NCBI RefSeq assembly: GCF_019649055.1
Contig: NW_026570222.1
Span: forward strand, 1,736,001-1,800,000
Length of the DNA: 64,000 nt
Source: Paramacrobiotus metropolitanus
Taxonomy: Eukaryota > Tardigrada > Eutardigrada > Parachela > Macrobiotidae
Direction: 5' to 3'
Shown in pieces: positions 14,646 through 28,200 of this stretch. A program made the position numbers and the translations under genes. The notes below the pieces were generated by a model that saw nothing but the letters and a program-made list of their open reading frames with translations, did no database searches and was not told the origin of the DNA. Positions within the stretch are counted from its first letter, which is position 1, and each line of letters opens with the position of its first letter.

Positions 14646-15528
14646 TGCGGAAACACAATCCACAGCATCGGACGCCGTTCCCTCGGCTTCTCCCTGTCTT
14701 TGACAAGCTTATTGTGATTAATTGCCGCATGGGTGCTGCCTGATCGGCCGGTGCGTGCAGCCTTTACAACTCAACTAATACCAAGCATCTCTCCCAATTA
14801 GGTATATAGTTATTATTACTATTGTTATTGCTGCTATGAGCTGCATCCTGAACTTCAGTTTTGGGGTAATCAGACATTTTGATCTCATCTTCTGCATTCG
14901 ACGCGGGTTGGGTTGAACAGACATGGCTATTGCATAGCTCGATGTCTTGGATAAAAAATGAGTAATATTCTTTATTGAAAATTCTGCCTAAGTGTGTCTT
15001 TGGGTGCAAAACTGAAATGCCATGCAGCGTAATGTTTATGCTCTGTTATTATGACCGTTTTCTCAGCAACTGAGATTTTTAACGATCATGTACATGGCTT
15101 GTTCTAACAAATAAATTTAATGGCAATAAAACTGACAAATATGCTGCACGTTGACTTAGTCTTTACAAGAACATTCAGCCGCCGTAATCAACGATTTCGC
15201 TGGTAATAAATTTACCACTCATAAACTGTGCGCTTCTTTCACGAACAAAAAGCTTCGATACGCTTATCGTTTACGATGTGTTTTCCCGAATTTCTCTTTT
15301 TTACAGCACTAATATAATTTGCGCATAAAGCACGGCTTGAATTACGGATTCACATACAGTCCAATCAAAAGTCTCGACACAGTGCACAAACACAGGCAAT
15401 CGCAAAATGACTGAAATCTGGGTGAAAATCCACATATTTACGGAAGTGCGTTACTTCCTGAAGACTACGTCAAACAGAGACTTGAGCATTTCCGTATCGC
15501 AGACACTATCACCATTAACCATACTGCT
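14646..15528. other. convergent 3' region between CRIM1 and NRDE2
   Basis: Contains the CRIM1 3' UTR. Candidate plus-strand polyadenylation signals AATAAA occur at 15110-15115 and 15125-15130. No further gene is seen. A minus-strand 81-codon frame at 14764-15009 has no recognisable features. Confidence 0.6.
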
Positions 15529-18500
15529 TCAGTCGCCAGCAAATGTACTGGAAGAATGATCCTGCTCTGTGGCCTTAATCTCGTCCTTGGCACTCATCAA
15601 TAACTGGGCTTCCTCGAAGGGCACCATAACTCGCAGCTCTTTCTCGGTCATCACGTCGATAATCTCGGGAATTCGTTGCGGGAAACATGCTGCAGCGTCC
15701 ATATAGACCGCCTAGGCAGAAAAGGTTTAAATTATAAAAAAAATTTAATTTTCAACAAAATGCAACTTTGGTGTTTTTAAGTTTAAACTGTGCCACTCTA
15801 TTCATCTGCCGCAAAAATGTCGCTGAAATTAAATCAGTGCGGCATCAACACAAAAACCTATGGAAAATGGGAACATAACCACTATTAAACAGAAACATTT
15901 TCTAAAAAAGACAGTACACTTGGACTCTAATAGTTTAAATTAAAAGTCGTCGATGCTTTCGCTTACCTTTGCCCACGGGCAGCTCTGGATGGCCCGATAA
16001 TATATCCCTTCCGCACGAGCTAAGTTATCCTCTTCGCATTCAAACTTCAAATACATCCGCCACAATAATGGACAATGTCGGCCAACTTCCGATGTCACCG
16101 CTCGTTCAAAAAGCGCTCGAATTTTGTGGGAGATTCCGGTGTCCCGAAACGTTTTCAGGGAAATTTCTAAAACACAGCCACAACTTTTCATGAGTAAAAG
16201 AAAAAAATTAAAACACTAATTATCTTACCGTCAGAAAATTTTTGGTCATACGCGGCATTGAGGTTTCTCCAGAGACAGTATTTACGCTCGTATTCAGCGT
16301 ACACCGCAAATATCCAGGGAATTACGGTGGCTGCGTCCCGCACACTGCGATCGAAATACGCACGAATTCGTCCACTCACGAACGCCTTCAACTCGTTCTT
16401 GATAAAAACTGTCAACAAATACGGATTATCAGGAAAATCAAGCAAAGCATAGTGAATAGCATCTCGCACGCTTTCGCTCGGAAGCTGGCCATTCTTTTGA
16501 TGAAACTGATTAAGCATCACCATAAATTCCGTCAATATCTCCCAGTCCATTAAATTCTTCTCGTAACCCACATCAAATGCGCTTCCGGGATGATTTCGGC
16601 ATCCTGTCAGAAATTCGCTGAGAGTTTTCACTGCATTTTCATGGCCAGACGACAAATACTCAAACAATGCCCAACAAATAGCAACGTTGCAGCGCATACT
16701 ACCCAGAGCGTGCAATCCTCCGGTCGGATCAGCTGATAGCGGCGGACATCCTGCAGCCAGGTGCTCAAAGGCTTTTCTGGCCTTCAGAACGCGGTTCCCG
16801 TGTAATTCTTCGGTTATGTTAAATGTAATTTGTCGATTTTCGATAAACTGCACAAGGACACTGAGGGCTACAGTCCGAAGGCTAGCATCTTGCAGTTTCG
16901 ATCCATTAAGCAGTCCTAACGAGTTCATAACGTAGAAGCGCACAAGTCGAGCCAGAAGTAGTGTTTGAGACGGGCTTTTATCCGGGATGGTCGAAGTGAG
17001 GATTAGTTCCAGAATCTTTGATGATGCTAAGGGACTGTCTTCTAGCACGCCTTCCGCGAATGCATACCATTCCCAAATAATGAGATCGTTACGATTTTTT
17101 GGCTGTTTAAGCAACGTTTTGGCGGTGGTGCGTATGTCTTTCGCGACTGCGCTTTTTGATGAACCCGGTGAGGAAATAAACTTTGAGAGTTTGAACTGCA
17201 GGTAACAGGCAACCAGGAATGAGGATTGAAAACCTAAATACATGCATGCGATAGTTTATGTCATTTTTACGTCGCGCCACAAACATTTCTTCAAAGAGAA
17301 TAAGAATGATACTGACCTTGAAGTACTTGGGAAGATTGCTCAAAAATTCCAACAATCAAGGTTTCCGAGTCGGCCCAGCCATTCGCAAGTGGCTGAAGTA
17401 AGGGAAGCGCAAAGGAGTCAGGCAAAGCACCATTTGCGTGCGCTTCCGACCAGTTTCCAAACAGCGTAGTCCATGGATTTTCCAGCATATCCGCCAGCAT
17501 GGTGCGCCAGGCGCAACTGCGCGTAGAGAAGCAACGGGGAAGTGGACATCGGAGCACATTAAGACTGATAATCACCATAAAAAAGGTAATATCCTGATAA
17601 TCAGATGACTGCAGATCAAGTGGAAACCGAAATAAATATGATTCAATATCATCGAACAAAACAACCCGCTCCGGATCGGTCGGTTCGTCATCGCCACTAA
17701 ATGGGAGGAGGAAGCGATTCTGTCGGTATCTTTCCAGTTTCAACCACAATTCCATAACCGAAGACGAGTCTTTGATTAATTGATTTTCGTCACTATCAAC
17801 GGAATTGTCCAGATTATTTTTCGGAATGGACTGATCTTTTGTTTTCATCACGTTATTCCATCCGCGGGCATTTTCTGAGCCAAACCTAGGAGCTCCGGAA
17901 TCCCAAAACGGTTCAAAGAAGACAAGAGCATCTTTGATGGGGGTATTGGCAGCGAGGTTTTCCGGAAACCTCAGGTTGAATTCCAACAAACCTTGTAACA
18001 ATCCTGTGGCCTTTTCGTTATGACCACTCTGCATCCAGAAACTGACTAGTAAAAAAATAAACAAAACCAGATGGTGTTCGTGATTAGGAAGCGGTGAATG
18101 CGACTGGAATGTCCCTTCCAGCATGCTGCGCGAGATCGAGATAAATTTTGGGAACAGTTTACATGTTCTTGTCACTTGGAAAAGAGGAAAATATGAGCGC
18201 TGAAATTCATAATAGGCTTTCCAAACAAAAGGGTCGTTTGGATACGTGAAGGCTAATTTTCGCCATTCTTTGGCCAACTCATCTTTTTCCCACACCTCCT
18301 CACAGAAATTCAGCCGGCGAATTTTCAGGTCTATGTCAGCAGGGTTTTCCGCGATAGCTCGCTCGATAATGGCAATTTTCCGCTGAATTAACCCGTTACG
18401 TGTCGATAATCCATCATCCTTGGATTTCCCGGCAGTAAATGCATTCTCAATGATATCCTCCTGGAAGTTTAAAAACTCCAGCCACAGACGGAGATCAGTT

Positions 18501-19475
18501 GGATTTTCACGTAAACGTTCATTAAACTGCACAGTACGCGCGCGAAATGGATCACTCTGGTCAAATATTTTTTCTTCAGCTGGAACGGACAATTCTTCTT
18601 CCGGAAAAGGCAGATAATTTCGACCAAACGGTACCACGTCGGTTCGCCTGGGAATCCGTACTCCGGAGAATTTCTTCATGAATTCCAGCTCAACTTTAGC
18701 ATTAAAATACCTCTCCAAGGGTACAGAAAATTGCGAATTTTTTCTAGTCGGTCCCAACGTCCATCTGGGCGGTCGCTGGATTTTGGACACATCCTTCCAG
18801 TACGTTGCATCAAACGCGAAATTAATTTTCTCCGGTTTATCCGCCACACAAAAGGCGGTCTCCGCTGATAAACCAGACTGCTCCAAGAATTTAATTTTGG
18901 GTTGTTGCTGCGCAGGGTCGGTTTTTACAGTTTTAGGCGGCTGCGGTGGCGCTCGTTGGTTAGCACGGCGCTCCTTTTTCCGCTCGCGTTTCTCCGCCTT
19001 TTTGCGCTTTCTCTGCATTTTCCGCAGGCGCCGTTCTTCCTCTTCGCCGGATGAATACACATCAATGACATCTCGTTCCGATGAAGCCTGTGCTCGTCGA
19101 ACATCCTGCAGCTGCGCAGTGACGGTAGTAGCATCAAAAGAGAAGCTCGGCAATTTACCTGCAGAAGAAATAAATTCGATAAAATAAATGCAAAACTGGA
19201 ATAAATTCGATCACCATTCGAATAGTCCTATTAGTAATTTACCAAAAGGTTCAAGATACATAATTACGCCAACACAGAAATATGAAGTGAAACAACAACT
19301 GACTATACGTAAACTGCAAGAGAAAGTCTGAAAGACTGACAGGCTTACTTTTAGCTGGAATCGTCACATTTCCAACGATTTGAACATCGACATCCGGCGT
19401 ATGCTGCTGGATTTCCGGTGTATAAATAGCGAGGTCGGGCTTTCTCTGGTCCGCAAATGCGGGGAAAAGGGACAT
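15529..19475 (-). CDS. NRDE2 homologue (nuclear RNA interference / RNA surveillance factor)
   Basis: NRDE-2 family nuclear protein with HAT-type helical repeats. In worms it acts in nuclear RNAi; in mammals it binds the exosome adaptor MTR4. Exons in transcript order: 19475-19349, 19158-17317, 17233-16229, 16166-15967, 15711-15529, giving 1118 aa in one frame (human about 1164). The start is the ATG giving MSLFPAFADQRK. Features: a Lys/Arg-rich basic stretch after about residue 70, then the family-typical segment with FAFDATYWKDVSKIQRPPRW, then HAT-like repeats (LRLWLEFLNFQE, DPFVWKAYYEFQ, WRMYLKFECEEDNLARAEGI). The C-terminus carries RAIQSCPWAK and MTEKELRV, which closely match vertebrate NRDE2. 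It is head-to-head with RTRAF and convergent with CRIM1. Confidence 0.9.
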
Positions 19476-20178
19476 CGTAATAACCTTCAAAGTTCAACGA
19501 GGAGAATAATAATAATAATTCATAAGACTAAAATGTGAAGATACGAAGAAAGCCAGTTTCATCCATGATCCGTTTAACAACCTCCATACAGGCGAGAACC
19601 ACAGTGTAATACCGTCCAGGTGGAAAAGCAGTCACAAGATGAAAACTACCGCCGTTTTGAAAGGGAACGTAGAGCTTAAATCAGTTTTGAATAATGTTTT
19701 CCAGGCTCCCATGCAGCTTTCGCAAATAATGAAATATTTAAGCAGTTAAAAATTTGAAAGGGTCCAAAAATAATTTTTGTATGCTGCAGGTCTACTGACA
19801 TACCCCCAGTGGAGGAGATTACAGAGCTGACAACAAACTGCTAGCCGGGGCGGCTCGTATATAGACAGTTACAGTAGTACCTCCTACGGGTAAAATGCAC
19901 TCTAGATTGAATTTTAAAATTGCACGATTTCCAGTTGTGCTGGCGGCAAGCCGATGACAAAGATTCTGGGATTGTTAATTTCTTATGTTTTGTTGGCGAT
20001 CTTCTCGCTGGGAGATAAACATTGAGGTTATCTGACAAAAAGAATATTGTTGAGATTTTGCATTACCAGCAGTTTCAGTTTTCGGCCACTGACGATGAGA
20101 CTAGCATGCTGAAATACCTCTTCTGCAGCAAGAATTCTTTGGGGCAAGTTTGAGTTTCTGATTTGATTCTGCTGCCAG
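19476..20178. promoter_or_regulatory. shared upstream region of NRDE2 and RTRAF
   Basis: About 700 bp separate the two start codons, which face away from each other, so this must contain both promoters and 5' UTRs. I see no clear TATA box. It is a candidate bidirectional promoter, inferred from arrangement only. Confidence 0.4.
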
Positions 20179-21894
20179 ATGACCAGCAGGAAACTAAAAG
20201 CTGTGGGATACACCGGCGATTTGCCTGTCGATTTGGAGGGTAAGTTTTACATCCGATTTCGTACTTTCAGTTACAGTTTATGATTTTAACCATTAAAATT
20301 TAAATGATTAAGAGTACTTTTTGCCACTCATTTTTGTAATGTTTCACTTGCTGCAGCTGTTTGTGGTTTATCTTCAGATCCCGATGTTTACACGAACGTG
20401 CTTTCTTGGCTCATAAAAGATAAGCGGCTGCAATCACTTGTTCCTGAAGCTCGTAACAAGTTTATCACTGCATGCGAGAATGGATTAACAGTTGCCCTAG
20501 ATGAGGTAAATTGCAACATCCCAAAGACTTCCTTAGACACTGCAGAAATGAAATACTATATCGTTGTGTAGTATTTTAATGCGGTGGGATGTCCCAGCAC
20601 AATTTCTGCTCCACAGGAGCGCACCGACTGGCTGCTTAGGCAGCTGGTATCCAGGGAGTGCAAAACTCTGGAAAGCCGATTCAGGGTTTCGCACAACTAC
20701 GAAAATGTCAGTATTTGTAAAGGTATGTAATCTTGAAATTTGATTTTTCTTTTAAAACCAAATGTTTTTTGCGCTATGACTAGGGCGCATCCGGCATCCT
20801 GTTCAAATTTTTTAACCTGCACGTGTGTGACGCGAATAGGGAACCGCCCACGGGCGTTCAGTTCGGAGTTTACAACAATATTTTGTACCTTTGCAGGTGA
20901 TGGTGCAAAATTTATTGCAATAGAAGGCGTCATTCCCAAAAAACATCCATTGGACAACATGAATGGTAAATTACAGAACTTATAAGTATGATTATCCGTA
21001 CTGTCGATAAGCGACAGTAGAATCTTCTAGGTTAGAATAAAGCGGATCCTGGCAAATGTTGCCGGTGTGAGACTTACAGTTGTCCAGGTCTTAGTTATGC
21101 TCCGTTAGCGGAACATTTGTTTCCTTCACAAAATCTGCCATTCTGTGACTCTTTTGTTTGCTGCAATTGACAGAAAATTCCCAAATTGTTCAAGCGGGGC
21201 TGCAGTCTCTCGCAAAGATGTTGCACATTTTTCCGGCTGAAGATCGGTCCAGGGTATTGGAAATGGTCGTCCAGCGCCTGGAAACGCTCTCACAAAACGG
21301 TCCTGTCGAGTCTAACGGAGAGCATGTACGGTTCGTTAACTTGATTTAATGCTCAAAATACTTTTTTTACAATAGTTATAATTGTATGTTAAAGATAACT
21401 CCTTTCCCGTTTTTTACCGTTTAGGGAAATGGTGCAACAGTTCCTCTGGATGCAATTCCGCTCGGCTTTGCTGTCGGAGGCATGTACTGCAGCAGGCATA
21501 TGTTGGGCTTCCTTAATTCAATCATGTTCGTATTTTTGCAGATTCATTGTTAGAAAATGCCATGAAAGTTGTGCGGCTACTGCATATTGAGCAGCTTCGA
21601 GACCTGCAGACGCGCATGGATGAAGGTAGTTGTCTAAGTACAAAAGAATCACTCACGAATTTATTAGCTTTAAAACTACAACATAATATTTGTGTTTGAG
21701 TGGAACTGGGGCGTTTTGACTAGTACAATTTTATTTTAATTCAGTTGTCGTCGTACATTTCTCTATCTATTTGTAATTACTTTGTGTATTAAGTAAGGTC
21801 ACCCTTTTGGTCTGATGGTTTAGTACTGGTTTTGATGCAAGAAATTACCGCCAATCCTCAAACGGATGAGAGACTTGGCAAAATTGGACGATGA
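20179..21894 (+). CDS. RTRAF / CLE7 (C14orf166) homologue
   Basis: RNA transcription, translation and transport factor: a component of the tRNA-ligase complex with RTCB/DDX1 and of RNA transport granules in vertebrates. Exons: 20179-20239, 20378-20505, 20617-20722, 20897-20965, 21174-21325, 21425-21479, 21542-21625, 21824-21894, summing to 241 aa (human 244). The N-terminus MTSRKLKAVGYTG aligns without gaps to the human MFRRKLTALDYHN region if exon 2 begins at 20378 rather than at the upstream in-phase AG. Other matches are PLDAIPLGF, RLLHIEQLRDLQ and the terminal DERLGKIGR. Intron 6 (21480-21541) is a GC-AG intron of only 62 bp. The exon 5 donor is GTACGG. Confidence 0.92.
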
Positions 21895-22246
21895 GAACGG
21901 AATGCAATGGAATAGTTGTTATCCTTTTTTAAGTTTACAGCATTTAGGTAGATAGTTTGTTCGCCATTGTTATGCATTTCGTGCTGGAATCTGCTAACTG
22001 GCAGCAGATAATTGTTATTTTTTATGCTTATAAGCTTTTTTAATTCTTATTCCAGTTCTTGTACAGAGAAAGGAAAAAAAAGGTTTGTTGGTTAAAAACA
22101 GTATTACAAAATTTTTCGTCGCTATGACTAAGTGATGCAGAAAACGAAACAAAATCAGATTTTCAAACACGGTACTGCAAGAATGCGTTGAGCATGTAGT
22201 TGCGTTGTCATGTAAATGCACTGTAATTTTTGCTTCATCAACCAAA
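21895..22246. other. convergent gap RTRAF/nidogen
   Basis: 352 bp between two stop codons that face each other. It holds both 3' UTRs. No other feature seen. Confidence 0.6.
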
Positions 22247-25200
22247 CTAATTTCTGTAGACTGGATCTTCAGCGCATTGGTCTTCCGAAAGATTCTCAGG
22301 GCATGCACATTTACGTTGACCGTTTTGGAGCGGCAAACAAATAAATCTGCAGCCACCGTTGTCTCCAGCACAGCCGTTGGTTACTGCAAAGTACGATTTT
22401 AAGTTTTCAACGTCGCTTTTTCTTCGATTCTAGCACACAGATTTAAATTTTTGGATATAGTCACTTACATCGGGGACACTCTTCGGGAACGCTGGCAATG
22501 CCATAAACTTTTCCGCTGCTTCCGATAGGCAGATCATGAATATGCTTTTCGCTGCCACCTTTTCTAACGCTTATCACGTTATTGCTAAAAACCAAAAGAA
22601 AACCCTGAAAGCAGTACGCACTGAGGCCAGGCGAAACGGAGACTTAATAATCATGCACTACAAATATGCAAAGCTAATTTAATATGATTTACAATTTGCA
22701 CAACCGCATTAATTTCACTGATAACTGACTTTGCCCAATCCGTCCAATAAAGCGTATCTTGATAAGCGGTCATGCTGAAAGGATACGAGGCTCCGAAAAA
22801 CACCATGCGCCGGTTACTGCCATCAACGGAGGCACATTCCACCTTCTGATTTCCTATACACACGTGAAAACCATCAATTTGGGCGCTTCGAAAATTAAAG
22901 GTTGGGGCAGAAGATTATTGAATCGCACAAATATTATTATTGAGAATGAGAGAAAAAATATAAAACAATTGACTTACCGGCATCCGCCCAACAAACATCG
23001 TCCGTGTTGAGATCTACAGTCAAGGCGTTAGGCAGTCCCAGTCCGCTGTTAATCAGCACTCGACGGTCACTGCCATCCATGTTAGCCGTTTCAATCTTAG
23101 GGCTGTCACGATTCCAGTCGGTCCAGAAAATTGCTCTGCAAGAATTGTAAAACTTTTCGTAATGTTAATGATATTTGAAAGTTTAAATCAAATGCAAGCT
23201 CAAAAATTGCCGTTAAAGAGAACAGTTTCTGGTGTGTCTATCTAAAAACTAAACTAAAATTAACTCACCGCTTCATTTAAAAATTGAAGTATTCCATTAA
23301 TAATATTATTGTAAACTACTTTGTTAATTAAAAATATTAATGTATTCGATTAACTAATTCAAGACTTAAAATTTTGTTGTCTAATTACCCTCGTGCAGGA
23401 TGAAGTGCGATTGCTCTGGGATTGGAAAGATTTTTGCCAATGACTATCTTATATCCAGCTTTCACGTCGGTAAGTTTGGCCACGGCAATATGATCGCCAG
23501 CCGAATCGGTCCAGAAGATATTACGACTAATGGAGTCCACCGCGATTCCTTCGGCCGACATAACTGCACAGGAAATATTGCTGATTTACAAAACTAAAAT
23601 TGTTTACAAACCTAAAATTATTTTATAAAATTATTTACTATTGCGCAAGACCGCCTCCGTGCCGGTTCCATCATAGCGTGCCTTGTTGATGGTGTGTCCA
23701 GCAATGTCCGACCAGTAAATGTTGCTGTCGGCGCAATCGACAGCAATACCGACGGCGGTCTGGCCTGGCAGAATGGCGACTTGTCCACCGCGGTCAGCCG
23801 AACTGCGGTCCACTGGCAGCTTCATTATGGACATTCCTTGAGTGAAAACCAGAAATCCTCCACGCGTAACTACCAAAGCTGCAATAGGCGAATTTGGAAT
23901 AAATCGGTCAAAATAAAGCTAAATTAATCGGTTATTCATACCCATATAAACATAATAAACCGGTTCAGAACGGCTTAAAGATAGAGTGGGTAAGTGCTTT
24001 TTGTGTTTAGATTTGCGGATCGTCATGAACGATGGTTTCTAAATCTATCGCATTGAAAAAAGAATAAATTTTACGTTAAATAAATTATTAGCATATCAAA
24101 TTCTACTGAGTAGGTATAGCACATCTGCAGTGTGATTGCGGAAGCAGGAAGATGGTCACTGGTCAATTTTGATACTTGAACTCGTACCTCTGCATGTTCG
24201 GCCATCGCCCTCGTAACCTGATAGACAATTACACTGGAAGCTGGCGCCATTTTTGACTGGAATACAGGCTGCATTCTTGTCGCACTGTTCCGGATGATGA
24301 TAACAAGAATCTTCGCCCGGCGGCAGTCGACCATTTCCTGAAACCGATTTGATAGTTTATTTAAATGTGTGGCTTACCGGTTAGCCCTTAAAAGTTCCTG
24401 ACCTTGCTGCTGTTGGCACGTTCGACCGTCGCCCACATATCCAGTCGAGCAGACACACTGCATCTGCCCTTGTTGATTGGCTTGGCAGCGGGCATTACGG
24501 TCGCATAGTTCTGGTTGGGCAGCACAGTCCCCAGCTAAAAAGAAAATAATTAGAAAATTTCTCTATATTTTTTGCAAGTTATATAATTCATTTTCAATGG
24601 TGTAGACAAATTATGTACTTACAACTTGAATCTAACTTTTCAAAAACTGATTAAAACCATGCGTTGTAAAATCAGATAGTGTAATATGTTCACAATATGC
24701 ACGCAGTTTATATATACTGCATTTTACGCATCACGAAGTCGAATTTATTAAATAAATATGTTTGATTTGATAGATAGTTTGCTTTTTTCTAAAAAATTCA
24801 AAAAAAAGTACATTGTCCGCATAATAAAAGAATCTGCTTCGTGTACCTGACTGCGCCAGTGCACACCGATAACCGTCGCCCTCGTAACCTGACCGGCAGC
24901 GGCACACCTGTCGATTGCTGTACTGATCCAAGGTGCAGTCGGCATTTGGATCACAATTACCACAAGCATCCGCTGCAAAAATACAACCCACCTTATGCGC
25001 TGAAGAATGCAGAATAATTTTTAGTATCCGATAAAGACTAACGTTGTTCGGTTTCTCCGATAGTTCTGCAGTTGCGTCCGTCTCCGGTATATCCAGTCTG
25101 GCACTGACACCGGAATGATCCGTCCGTATTGGTGCACTCTGCATTTGGACTGCACTCGTTCCTACTCGTGCACTCATCAATATCTGGGTATATACGGAAA

Positions 25201-28200
25201 ATAATTTTGATCAAATGAATTATTTTGTGTATACCAACGACGTACCAACACAACTGATCGGCTGAGCCGCGGGATCTGAACCCGGTGCGATTTGGTAGCC
25301 AGCTTGGCAGACACACTGCGCCTGTTCGCCTTGCGGCACACAACCGGCAAACTGGCCGCAGTTCGTGTTCTGACAGACATCCTGTCCGGCTGTATACAGT
25401 AAATGCTTGACTTTAGTTCAGGGAACGTAATTAACTGTCTCGAAGAGAATTACGCACCTTGCCCATAAAGGGTCATCTTGGCATTCATGCCGAAACGGGA
25501 AGCTTTTTCCTGGAGCTGATACAGGGAAACAACACCCTGCACCTGCAGACGCGTGGTGCGCGAACCACTCAGCTGTTCATTGTGGGGGCACTCAAAGTAG
25601 GAAATGGACTCCTCCACCGTGTAACGATGACTTTCCTCGCCGATTTGAACGGCATGACTCGAATACGACTGGATGAGACCTAAGTAAAATATTTATTTTT
25701 TAATTCCTGAGCTACTTTTCTTCACGTTAATTCTAGAATTTGTATGAGGATTGTTTCTTTACCAGGTGACACCCGTCGGTATTCGATATTATGATCGGCA
25801 AATTCAAACGTCTGGCCCGGATTGGCCGGTGGTGTTGTACCGGTCACATACAGCGTACTGTGTAACATATTGTGCTCATCCAATCCGGAGAAGTGCTGCG
25901 ATACATGCACTGTCTGTCCGCTCCCGGTAAACTTAACGGTTGCAGAGTGATTGAAAACTCCGCCTACGAAAGCAAAAAAGTTGACACCATTATCCCCATT
26001 TGGCGTAAATCGGTTGTAACATTACCGGTGAGTGTTAATCCATTGGCCACGCCGTTTTCCGGCAGAGCGAACATCCAGCCCACAATGGTCGCCATGGGGA
26101 GAATCGTCTGCAGAGCGTGTCCAACTTCCGACGTAATGGGACTGTAGGCCACATATACACGTCCTTCGTTGATAATGACATAGTTGTGCATGAGTGCATC
26201 ACGAAATTCCGCTCCATTGAGCTGGCCGGAAGCTTGACCGTTCATACGTTGCGGTGTTTCTATTCAACAATCAATAATCAGCAGTTGCGACAATGACCTT
26301 TACGCGAGTTCTAGTCACCTTTGTCGATGCACAGCTTTCCATTGCCAACGAACCCTTCCTGGCACTCACAACAGCTTCCCGACGTAAAGCTGCGGCATTG
26401 AGCGTTGGCATGGCATGCGGCAGCGTCTGTGCACACCGAATCGCCCTGTAAGCGGGAATCGCGAGGAGTAGGAGCCGGAGGAGGGATGTACGAGTATCCA
26501 GACGGCGCTTCCGCTGTAGGTGGCGGGTCCAAGTCTGCAATGCATTTGCAAATGCCGGTCAGTACGCCACATCGCTTATAGGCTGAGTTATAGCACATGG
26601 TGACGGCGACATGACACAGAACAAAAACCAACATAAAGGTTAAAAGTTTCTTGTCGTACTCGCACTATGAGAAGTGATAAAGTGGTCATTAGATTGTAAT
26701 TAAGTAAATTAGCCATGTTGATTTTTAAAAATTTTACACAGCTCGCTTAATTAAGTTGCGTGCTAGAAAGACCTCTGGTTTCCATTTAGGTATTTGCAAA
26801 ACCTTCTGCCATTCACTTTTCATAACAACTGTGTAAACTTACGCTCCTCATGTCCCGTAACTTGGTGATCTTCCGGGTTAGGGACGTCCACATCGGTATG
26901 GGGCTGCGGTGCCGGCGTGCGCAGATTTGCCGGGTCGAGAGGATGCCGATCATCGATAGGCTCACGTGTTCTGGCTCTCTCACCATCCGCTTCTTCATAA
27001 TGAGAATAATCCTGCTCGTGCCCCGCAGTCTCGGCTTCATGATGACCTTCCGTTTCCGTAGCCGCCAGTGGTTGACCAATGCGATACACGTACGTTCCTG
27101 CCTCAATGGCCCCTTCCTCTGGCAGTTTGTTGCTTTATAATCAAACAAAAACGAATTAATTCCATAATCCTTTTTGTTGCACATCTGGCTGTCTTTTGAG
27201 AACGTAAGTTACGTTTTACAGAGGTGAAGTTTCATCAACCAGAATTCAATTGTAAAACATACGGCAGCAAATACTTTTTTCATTTAAGCTCATACGGAAA
27301 CAATTCAGCATACAACAGAAAAATGGATTACAAAATGCCGAATGAATGTGCTTATGGGAAATTTAAATCGTACATCAAGATAAGCCGAAAAGGCGGCTGT
27401 GCAAACGCAGATGACCTTGTGATAATTTGTTTGTTGGCATCGTATCCGTACAAATTTAAAGCACACAAATTTATGTTGTCGGTACAAACGGGATAGTTAT
27501 AACTGGCGATTTCAACAATTTTTTTAGATCATCAGATTGCAGATTGCAATGTAAAACAATAAGTAATCCATGTAAGTTAAGTATAGCAAAGCCTTACTTC
27601 GGTAAAGCCCTTAAATAGTCGGTCCCAGATCCCTCAAGGAGCGTTTTCCTTCCATCGGCGGCAAAAAAGCCGGCTTGGGCTGACAAGTCCGACTCGCCCG
27701 GCGCACGCGCACGCGTCTGTGCCCAGACGATTCTTGGGTACAAGAAAAACGCAAAACTGTCCTCGCCATCGTTAGCCACAACCAATTGAAAAGTGTTGTT
27801 CTAAAACAAATGCGGAGTTAACCACAAATTTAATACAGAATATTTATAGATACTGTATATCAAACTATATCAAACAAAACGGCAAACAGTGTGCCGCACA
27901 GCCATTTATAAGGCATCTTTAATCTAACGACTTAAGCGTAAAGTTGCTGCCTTATTGGTATTACTTGTATTGCTAAATAAAAATATACCCAGTTTGTTGG
28001 TAATCCATAACCCAAAACATCACTCCAGGTGGCTATTAACAGTGCTTTGGCTTGGAAAGAACTTTGGTCAGGAAACAGTTGATGTATCTGATTGTTGGCC
28101 TTATCGAGCAGTTCAGGCTTTTTCGACTGTCTGCAAATGCAACAAAGACGTTAGCTTTCGTGTTCTTTACATTTGTTAGAAAGACACTGCCATAACCTAA

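Noticed and set aside
18678-19187. 169-codon plus-strand frame
   Set aside because: Antisense shadow of NRDE2 exon 2.
20357-20377. An earlier in-phase acceptor for RTRAF exon 2 (ctgcag)
   Set aside because: Using the later AG gives an ungapped alignment to the human N-terminus; the earlier one inserts seven residues.
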